Assembly (NCBI GenBank): GCA_003453595.1
Contig: DMOG01000029.1
Location: 1 to 25,914 of the forward strand
Reading direction: 5' to 3'
From: Candidatus Uhrbacteria bacterium
GTDB taxonomy: Bacteria > Patescibacteriota > Patescibacteriia > UBA9934
DNA length: 25,914 nt
The notes under the pieces are model-generated. The model was not told the DNA's origin, did no database searches, and worked only from the letters and a program-made list of their open reading frames with translations. Shown here piece after piece: positions 13,788-21,200 of the stretch (the stretch's first letter is position 1; each line of letters begins with the position of its first letter). The position numbers and the translations under genes are program-made.

Positions 13788-13905
13788 TTGTCTACGCTAA
13801 GGTAGACAAATTAATTTAAAGTTATGCACAGTGAGATAATAAAAAATTAAAATTTTTTTGTGTTTATCCACAGCTATCATTAAGTATTGGGCTAAGGTTA
13901 GCCAA
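13788..13905 (+). promoter_or_regulatory. Two related inverted repeats upstream of the surface operon
   Basis: TTGTCTAC-GCTAAG-GTAGACAA (13788-13809) is a perfect 8-bp inverted repeat. GGCTAA-GG-TTAGCC (13890-13903) is a perfect 6-bp one. Both contain GCTAAGGT and continue with near-identical sequence to CAAAT. The second ends 11 bp before the -35 box, a usual place for an operator. Confidence 0.5.
13822..13872 (+). promoter_or_regulatory. Two DnaA-box-like 9-mers
   Basis: TTATGCACA (13822-13830) and TTATCCACA (13864-13872) both match the TTATNCACA consensus, same strand, 42 bp apart, with an A/T-only tract between them. A third copy on the other strand lies at 18171-18179 (TGTGCATAA). They could mark an origin or DnaA-regulated promoter; no dnaA or dnaN gene is nearby. 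Confidence 0.5.
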
Positions 13906-13913
13906 ATCTATCT

Positions 13914-13942
13914 TTGACGCAAATTTGTGTTCATTCTATAAT
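13914..13942 (+). promoter_or_regulatory. Consensus promoter of the surface operon (leaderless start)
   Basis: TTGACG (13914-13919), exactly 17 bp, and TATAAT (13937-13942) form the best promoter on the plus strand. The predicted start (about 13949) is two bases before the ATG at 13951, so the first gene would be translated from a leaderless message. Confidence 0.85.
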
Positions 13943-13950
13943 AGCTGTGT

Positions 13951-14877
13951 ATGAAACTTCGAGGCATTGGTATCGGATTACTTGCTTTGACTACAATTTT
14001 TGGATTGTCATTTTCTGTTTTTGCCACAATGACATCGACAAATTACGAGATTCAATGGGATGAAATAAATGCTGGTGGCGGGGAAGGATCGTCCTCAGCA
14101 TCCTATCAGCTTAGAGATTCGGTTTCTTCAGCTGCCGCGACGAGGAGCGATGGAACAAATTATGATCTTGACTCAGGGTATCGAGCAGGAATATATGATC
14201 GGGTTGCAGATTTTGAAATATTTCTTCAAGATCGATCATCACAAGTATCAGCTACGATAGTTACAAGTACAGTTGTTACAGTTACATCAACATCTTCATT
14301 TTCAACCGGACAAATGATTGCTTTAGTACAAAGCGAAGGTGATGGACAAATTGACGCAACAGGAAAAATATTGAGTATCAACTCAGGACTCAGCCAAATC
14401 ACAGTTGATGCTTGGAATTATGGTAGCGGTGGCATGCCGTCGGTTGATGGAAATAATGATTATGTCTATGAGCTTGATGCATCATCGGTTTCATTTGGGA
14501 CCATATCTGACCTAACTGTTACAACATCAATAATCGCTTGGGAAGTGTCAGCCGAGGTTAGTGATGGATATTCTGTATATGTTTATGAAAATCAAGACCT
14601 GACAAATGGGATAGATACAATTACAGATGTTTCTGATGGTACTGTTTCAGCTGGGAGTCGTGAATATGGAGCACATTCATCTGATTCTAGTCTTGCATTA
14701 TCAACATTTGACACTCAAGATTCAGCTTTCACCACAGCATTACAACAGATAGGTAGTCGTAGCGCGGTAAGCTTTGATTCCAGAGACTATCTAACTGTGA
14801 AAACATCGATAGATGGTTTTGAAAGTGATGGGTTGTATTCCCAAACATTGACTTTTATATATGTGGGTGATTACTAG
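13951..14877 (+). CDS. Secreted WxL-like surface protein
   Basis: A 308-aa protein with a signal peptide (residues about 1-26, basic start then GIGLLALTTIFGLSFSVFA). Residues about 28-80 hold a motif I associate with CPR surface proteins: STNYEIQWDEINAGGG, SASYQLRDSV, GTNYDLDSGYRAG. The middle is Ser/Thr-rich beta structure. The C-terminal part reads SVSFGT...WEVSAEV...YSQTLTFIYVG, resembling the layout of Gram-positive WxL cell-wall-binding domains, with W-x-V in place of W-x-L. It lacks a membrane anchor. The next gene, overlapping by 17 nt, encodes a protein like the partner of WxL proteins, which supports the comparison. Leaderless start. The WxL relation is inferred and would need profile comparison. 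Confidence 0.65.
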   Translation: MKLRGIGIGLLALTTIFGLSFSVFATMTSTNYEIQWDEINAGGGEGSSSASYQLRDSVSSAAATRSDGTNYDLDSGYRAGIYDRVADFEIFLQDRSSQVSATIVTSTVVTVTSTSSFSTGQMIALVQSEGDGQIDATGKILSINSGLSQITVDAWNYGSGGMPSVDGNNDYVYELDASSVSFGTISDLTVTTSIIAWEVSAEVSDGYSVYVYENQDLTNGIDTITDVSDGTVSAGSREYGAHSSDSSLALSTFDTQDSAFTTALQQIGSRSAVSFDSRDYLTVKTSIDGFESDGLYSQTLTFIYVGDY

Positions 14878-15712
14878 AGTTTTTTTCTCATTTTTGATTA
14901 TATTTTTTGCTTTACCGGCACACGCGTCGGTTGTTTTCCCGTCAGCAGTCGATGTCCAGGTGATGCCAGGAGAGTCAAAGCAGATTGAGATAGGTGTAAA
15001 AAATACAGAAGTTACTGATCGTTCATATACAGTAGAAATAGTAGGAGTTGATCTAGGTCAAGAAGAAGGTGATTATTCGTTTTATAATCTTGATGAAAAT
15101 AAAAGGTCTTGGTTTTCAATAGTTGATTCGCAGTTTTCCCTTGTTTCTCAGGAAGAGCGGACAGTGGATATTGAATTTTTGCCAAGCCAAGATGCATTTT
15201 CGGAAACATTTGTTGTTGGTGTCCAAATTATCGAAGAACCAGTGGATCAAGATCAGATATCTGTACGAACTGGAATTATGTCACTTATCTTTATTACCTT
15301 GGGTGATGATGTGCCATACGATGTTCAGTGGACTGATTTTCAGATATCATCAGATATATTTACAGGCGAAGTAAATTCCTATTTGACAATTAAGAATATT
15401 GATAAAGGAACTTTACAACCGGACGGAGTTATCCAGGTAAAGAACATTTTTGGTCGTATTAGCGATGAATCAATTTTAAATCCAGAACTAAAACGGATTC
15501 CGGAAGATCAAGTTCGTACCTTACCAGTAAACCAATTTCTTCCCTGGGCAGTCGGTCCCTACAAATTGAGTTTATATGTTCAACCATGGCAAAACGCCGA
15601 GGTTTTTACAGTTTCTAAAACAGTTTGGTTCTGTTCGTGGAGAGTTATTTCCGTAATTAGTGCAATTTTATTATTGTTTATTCTTATCTGGAGCTATGCG
15701 CGTCGCGCTTAA
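14861..15712 (+). CDS. Membrane-anchored Ig-like protein resembling DUF916/DUF3324 WxL partners
   Basis: A 283-aa protein with a signal peptide (VFFSFLIIFFALPAHAS, cleavage after about residue 23), then a beta-sandwich opening with SVVFPSAVDVQVMPGESKQIEIGVKN, a common start for proteins that stack on other surface proteins. A second Ig-like part includes YLTIKNIDKGTLQPDGVIQVKN. One C-terminal membrane span (about 258-278) and a short basic tail YARRA anchor it with the domains outside. This order matches the WxL-interacting proteins of Firmicutes. It may start at ATG 14861 (17-nt overlap with the previous gene) or GTG 14867. It likely holds or presents the first protein of the operon. Confidence 0.65.
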   Translation: MWVITRVFFSFLIIFFALPAHASVVFPSAVDVQVMPGESKQIEIGVKNTEVTDRSYTVEIVGVDLGQEEGDYSFYNLDENKRSWFSIVDSQFSLVSQEERTVDIEFLPSQDAFSETFVVGVQIIEEPVDQDQISVRTGIMSLIFITLGDDVPYDVQWTDFQISSDIFTGEVNSYLTIKNIDKGTLQPDGVIQVKNIFGRISDESILNPELKRIPEDQVRTLPVNQFLPWAVGPYKLSLYVQPWQNAEVFTVSKTVWFCSWRVISVISAILLLFILIWSYARRA

Positions 15713-18140
15713 ACTTAGTATTCTATTTATTTCCGCTGTGCTTTTGCTCCCAGCTAATTTTGTGTTTGCCAGTACTACGGTGACTGATGTTTATGATCAA
15801 CCTAGTTCCTTGAAAGTAAGTACATCATCAAATCATCGTTTCGTTTTTACAACCTCGGTAGCAATACCTGCGGCTGACATGATTACAATCACATTTCCAT
15901 CTGGTTTTGATCTCACTTCAATTATCGAAGATGATGTAGACATTTCAGATGACGGCATTGATTTAACAACTGCATCAGATTGTACTGGCGTTGATCAAGT
16001 AGGTTTTTCTGTATCATCTCAGAGCTTGATATTTGAAATTTGTGCTGGTGATGGTGGATCAATAGTACTTGGTAGTGAGGTGATCATAGAGATAGGTACA
16101 AATGCTTCGGCATATGGATCGGGCACAAATAGAATTACTAATCCTGCTGGTGCAGCTACATATTTTATTTGGTTGACCTCATCGACCAACGATCTATTTG
16201 GATCAGTCCCTCTCCCAATTGTGTCTGACGATGATGGCAATGTAAGCTTATCAATCCCAGCATCGAGTGGTGGTAGTAGTCCTGGTGGAGGTGGCGATGA
16301 CCCAAGTCCAGAGCCCGAGCCATCTCCCGAACCTCAACCAGAACCATCCCCAGAACCTGAACCTGAGCCTGAACCAAGTCCAGAACCAAGTCCAGAACCT
16401 GAGCCTGAACCTGAGCCTGAACCTGAGCCTGAACCAAGTCCAGAACCTGAACCATCACCAGCGCCTGGATCTGATGATGGCACCACTTCTTCTGACTTAG
16501 GGTCAGGAAGCGAAGTTGAACAAATTGATAGATCAATTCAAACAGAGATCAGAGTTGGTGATAAACAAATAGTTCTCGCTGACGATCAGGTCATTCCCGA
16601 TTCAGTCGTCGACATAATTGTTACAGTTGGAGATTCCTCAATTGTTGAATCAGTGGTAGCTATAGTTGATGATATTTCCTATGGGTTAATTGGTATTGGT
16701 GATGGAAAGTATGAAGGATTAGTTGATTTATCTGACGCAACTCAACCTTTAACAATAGTAGTTAGTTATACTGACGGACAGACAGAAACCCTGGTAAGAG
16801 AATTTTCAGGTATTTCTCGTGGTTTAGTCTTCGAGAAAATTGATAATCAACAAACCCCGATTGAAGGCGCAGTGATTATCGTCTACGAAGGACAGGGAAG
16901 TGACCGTGTTCAATGGGGCGCGATGAGTTATGGACAGGTAAATCCTATTATTACATCTTCATCTGGAGCGTTTGCTTTTTATGTACCAAACAACATTTAT
17001 ACAATCCATGTTGGGAAAAGTGGATATGGCGATGCAGATGTTGTAGTTAATGTTTCAAATAATATTTTACGAGCATCAATAGAGTTGATTCGGCTACCAG
17101 CAGAGATAGTTGTTGAAGAACCAAGCGGAGCAGTTGACGAAGTGATTCAGCCAGCGATAGGTACCATAGTAAATATTGTTGAGACCATTGATGATGTTCG
17201 TAATTTACCATTAGTCCAAGCGGTAGCCGATATTTCCAAACCAGTAGCAATAGCGTCTGTAATCACTGCAGTAGGAATTCTTTCGTCATCATTTAATTTA
17301 CTTACATTCTTGCGATATCTTTTTAGTTCACCTGCTCTTTTCTTTGCTCGTAGAAAGAAGAAGCGTATTGGCACAATCTACAATGCCATAACAAAAATAC
17401 CGATTGATTTGGCAACCATCCGTCTTTTTGATCAAAATAAAAAACTTATCAAAACAACAGTATCGGATCGCCAAGGACATTATATTTTTAAAGCGCATCC
17501 TGGAATTTATACAATCGAAGTTAAGAAGGCTGGGTTTGTTTTTCCTAGCACTTACCTGCAAGGTAAAATCACGGATGTTTTATTTACAGATATCTACACC
17601 AATGGAGTTATTGAAGTAAAAGAAGATAATGTACTGATTGCTGCAAATATTCCCATCGATCCATCTGACGCCGATGCTTTTCATACGCCAAAGAAGCTGA
17701 TTTTAAAGAGATTTTTAAGATTATTCTTACATTCTTTAGCAATTTTTGGCTTGGTAGTTTCAATAGTAATTTTCATTATTCAACCATCAATAACAACTCT
17801 TGCCTTTGTTGTTTTACATAGTCTGGTATATTTGGTTGTTGCTATTCTTACTCATTGGCACAAAAAGAAAGGATGGGGAATTGTTGCCGATGCATCAAAA
17901 TCTAAATTACTAGCAAATACAGTTGTTCGTTTGTTTGAGCCAGCATTTAATCGTTTGATTGAGTCTACCGTTACTGACGCTAAAGGTCGTTATGCATTTA
18001 TGGCCGGACCAAATCAGTATTTTATGACTTTTGAAAGACCTGGATATGAAAAACAAGAGGTGCGTCCAATTGATTTTTCATCAAATAAAGAACCAGATGT
18101 AATTTCTGTGGATGTGTCACTGAAAAAAGTTGGTAATTAA
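15696..18140 (+). CDS. Multi-domain membrane protein with Pro/Glu stalk and carboxypeptidase-regulatory-like domains
   Basis: An 814-aa protein. Signal peptide about 1-26 (LSILFISAVLLLPANFVFAS); extracellular beta domain about 27-195; Gly/Ser hinge; Pro/Glu/Ser stalk about 202-258; a beta domain about 270-370; a carboxypeptidase-regulatory-like (transthyretin-like) fold about 377-460 (GAVIIVYEG, GAFAFYVPNNIYTIHVGKSGYG). A membrane span (about 510-550) ends in FFARRKKKR. A second such domain follows (about 557-615: VSDRQGHYIFKAHPGIYTIEVKKAGF), then two membrane spans (about 672-722) and a third such domain (about 728-790: VTDAKGRYAFMAGPNQYFMTFERPGYE). The ATG at 15696, after CTGGAG, overlaps the previous gene by 17 nt and leaves a clean signal peptide. 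It probably connects the surface layer to the cytoplasm; no enzyme motif is seen. Confidence 0.75.
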   Translation: MRVALKLSILFISAVLLLPANFVFASTTVTDVYDQPSSLKVSTSSNHRFVFTTSVAIPAADMITITFPSGFDLTSIIEDDVDISDDGIDLTTASDCTGVDQVGFSVSSQSLIFEICAGDGGSIVLGSEVIIEIGTNASAYGSGTNRITNPAGAATYFIWLTSSTNDLFGSVPLPIVSDDDGNVSLSIPASSGGSSPGGGGDDPSPEPEPSPEPQPEPSPEPEPEPEPSPEPSPEPEPEPEPEPEPEPSPEPEPSPAPGSDDGTTSSDLGSGSEVEQIDRSIQTEIRVGDKQIVLADDQVIPDSVVDIIVTVGDSSIVESVVAIVDDISYGLIGIGDGKYEGLVDLSDATQPLTIVVSYTDGQTETLVREFSGISRGLVFEKIDNQQTPIEGAVIIVYEGQGSDRVQWGAMSYGQVNPIITSSSGAFAFYVPNNIYTIHVGKSGYGDADVVVNVSNNILRASIELIRLPAEIVVEEPSGAVDEVIQPAIGTIVNIVETIDDVRNLPLVQAVADISKPVAIASVITAVGILSSSFNLLTFLRYLFSSPALFFARRKKKRIGTIYNAITKIPIDLATIRLFDQNKKLIKTTVSDRQGHYIFKAHPGIYTIEVKKAGFVFPSTYLQGKITDVLFTDIYTNGVIEVKEDNVLIAANIPIDPSDADAFHTPKKLILKRFLRLFLHSLAIFGLVVSIVIFIIQPSITTLAFVVLHSLVYLVVAILTHWHKKKGWGIVADASKSKLLANTVVRLFEPAFNRLIESTVTDAKGRYAFMAGPNQYFMTFERPGYEKQEVRPIDFSSNKEPDVISVDVSLKKVGN
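16301..16460 (+). repeat. Pro-Glu stalk minisatellite
   Basis: Repeats of 6 and 12 bp encode alternating Pro-Glu and Pro-Ser. Three perfect tandem copies of CCTGAGCCTGAA lie at 16398-16433, and a block of about 27 bp recurs at 60-bp spacing. Such tracts are prone to slip in replication; unit changes in steps of 6 bp keep the frame and would alter stalk length. Confidence 0.85.
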
Positions 18141-18148
18141 GGTATAAT
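18120..18148 (+). promoter_or_regulatory. Internal promoter ahead of the 1344-aa protein
   Basis: CTGAAA (18120-18125), a 17-bp spacer and a perfect TATAAT (18143-18148). Predicted start near 18155, giving a leader of about 48 nt that contains TGTGCATAA (18171-18179) and a weak GGAAG before the ATG. Confidence 0.55.
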
Positions 18149-18202
18149 GTTTCCATCGTAATACCGCATCTGTGCATAACCATTGTGTATAGCTGTGGAA
18201 GT

Positions 18203-21200
18203 ATGAAGGAGAAAACAAAATTATTTCTAAACGGTCGTCAAGCCGCAATGCTTTTGTTGATTTTGTTTGCTATTTTTTCAAGCCATGCAATCTTTATAAA
18301 ACAAATATTTGCCGCTGCTGAACCTCCACGCATGATTTCTTATCAGGGGCGAATCTTAAACGCAAACAGTGTTCCAATTTCTGACGCAACAATTGACATG
18401 ATATTTGAACTTTATGGTTCTTTAGCTGGCGCAGATTGTCTTTGGTCAAATTCTGATTCGAATTGTGTAACTGCCACAGCAAAAACTGTCACTTTAACAG
18501 ACGGGTTATTTACACAGAATCTCGGTGATACAGGTGACTCGTTTGCCGCAATTCCCACAACAGTTTTTGATGATGCTTCTGTCTATTTACAAGTTACAAT
18601 TGACGGCGAGCTACTTACTCCACGAAAACGCTTAGTAGCAAGTCCGTATGCCATGAATGCTGATATGCTTGATGGCCTTGATTCAACCAATTTCTTTGGT
18701 CTTGGGTCAGATAATTCCATAACTGGTGCTAACGATTTTACTGGTTCGACTTTCTCTGGAGCTTTGCCACTTGTTTTTGAAGGTGCAACTGTTGATGCTT
18801 TTGAAACAACTTTTGCTATAACTGATCCGACAGTTTCTGATAAAACAATCACTTTTCAAGATGCATCAGGCACAGTTGCATTTTTAAATGATATTGGCTG
18901 GACAGATAGTGGGTCAACGGTTTACACAACAACATCAACAGATGATATAGCAATAGGCGGTGCTACAGCTGCTGCTTCAGAATTTGGTTTTGTTCCATCA
19001 ACAGGGACAATGTATTTAGGAGATGGCGCTACAAATCCGATAATTAATTTCAAAGATTCAACAGCGGGTCAAGGAGATATAACATTTAATGCAGATAATT
19101 GGGAATTTTCTGGTGGAGATATCATTCATTCAGGAGATTTGGTATATGGTGCAACACCATTAGATACATATTCAATGAAGTCAACAGCAACAATATCTAC
19201 TAGCGCTAATGGAGGCGCTGGTACTTATCAGGCGTATCAAATTTATGGACAAGTAACTAATTCATCTGTTGAAGTTGCTGGGAATCTGTTAGTTCCGACA
19301 GGTATAGGCGGTAAAGCGATAAATAATACATTAGGAGTAGTCGAAAGGCTTATTGGTACTCAAGGAATTGCATATAATAACTCAACGGCAGCACTACCAG
19401 TTGACACTGCAATGTATGGCTTGCATGGGTTAAGTATAAATGTAGGCGCAGGAACAACTATCCCACTAGCAATCGGTACATACGGAGAAGTACAAGGAAA
19501 TGCTGGAACTATAACTGACGCTGTCGGTGTTTATGGAAGCATAACAGCTGGCGCTGGCACATTAACTCGTTCTTACGCAGGTTATTTTTCTAATACCAGC
19601 AATGGAACAACCCGTCATGGTATTTACGCGACAGCATCAGGAGGAGCTTCGAATTATGCTGGCTATTTCTATGGCTCAGCTGTTCATATTGATAACACTT
19701 CCACTCCTTCTTCTGCAACCTATGCACAAGGAGCTGGTGATCTTTACATCTATGATCAGCTTGAAGTTGATGGAACTGGTGCAACAGGTGGTTTTATCAC
19801 ATCAATTGTTAACTCCTCACTAACAACAGGATCTGCACTATATATTTCGCGTGATGATAGCGTGACCGATTATATTAACACCAGTGCAGGATTAGTAAGC
19901 TTGAGTATGGGTGATAGCGCATCAACAGGGAATACGCTTTATACAACAAATGCTGGGACAGGCTATTCGTTATATGTTAATCAAATTGGGGATCAGCAAG
20001 CAATGTATGTTACTGCATTTGGAACAACAGATTACATTGCCAGTTTCTTTAATGATGGGAATGCCGATACAAATATGGGCATCAGCATACAGGCTTGTTT
20101 AGATTTAAATCCGACAGCTGCGTGTGACTATCTCATGTTCAAGGATGGAAATGGAACAGTCCTTGGTGCCGTGGAAGGAAACGGCGCCGGCGGAGTCACA
20201 AATGCATCAGCAGGAAGCGATTATGCAGAGCTTTTTTCCGGTTCATTACCTAGCTTTACTCAAGGTGATGTGATCGGACTTGATTTGTCAGGAAATGCGA
20301 TACTAGCATCAGATGCTAATAAGATGATTGGTGTATATTCAATCGCACCAAATACGCTGGGAAATTGGTTTGATGGCTGGAAAGAGACAGGAGCATATGT
20401 TCCGGTTGCTCTTTTGGGACAAGTTCCGGTGAAGGTAAATGACGAAGGTGGTGCAATTTCTGCAGGGGATTATCTAACTCTTTCATCAGTTTCTGGCACA
20501 GCTCGAAAAGCAACCGGAGTTGGATATGTTATAGGTAGGGCGCTTGAATCACACCTAACCGGCAGTGGAATGATCAATGTCTATGTTCAGCCAAAGTGGC
20601 AAGCAATAAATGTTTTAGCACAAGACGGCAGTATGACATCAGTTGGAACTGATTTAGTACTTGATTTAGTTGGCACGGCCGACGCGGTTACGCCAGGACT
20701 TGATTCTTATGGACTAATGCTTCGCGGGTCAGGCTGGGACGGAGCATCAGCTCAGGACATTTCCATGGGCTTGGTAAATAGTGTTACTGACGCGTCAAAC
20801 TATCAATTATCATTTAGAAATACAGACCAGACCGAAGTTGGATTTATCAATCAAGATGGTGACATGGCAATATCAGGTCGTTTGTATCCATCAGATCGTG
20901 GCGCTTTGCAGACTGATAAGTATATTTATTACGATGGTTCCTCAGGGCTTGGTGGAGATTTTATGCGTACCAATGCATCTGGTTGGGGATCAGGCTCGTA
21001 TGACTTTGCCGAGATGTTCCCGGTCGCCGAACCGGTGGCGCCAGGTGAAGTTGTCGTGTTTGCAAACAGTAAGGATTCGGTAAAACGATCAACCGGTACT
21101 ACTTATGATGCAAAAATTGCGGGTATTGTCTCCACTCAACCAGGATTTTTAGCAGGAAATAATATCGATGGTCATGTTCCAATTGCGCTTTCTGGTCGGG

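Larger units (their letters stand above)
13476..13950. other. AT-rich gene-free gap before the surface operon
   Basis: About 475 bp with no convincing ORF or tRNA. It holds several AT-only tracts, two DnaA-box-like sites (13822-13830, 13864-13872), two inverted repeats sharing GCTAAGGT (13788-13809, 13890-13903), and the promoter at 13914-13942. It is the longest non-coding stretch of the window. Confidence 0.8.

Noticed and set aside
14861..14877. Frameshift joining the first two surface genes
   Set aside because: The second frame has its own start and a proper signal peptide, and the same overlap recurs at the next junction, so these are separate genes.
16165..16536. 123-aa antisense frame across the Pro/Glu stalk
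   Set aside because: It is Gln/Val repeat-coded shadow of the stalk minisatellite with no start signals.
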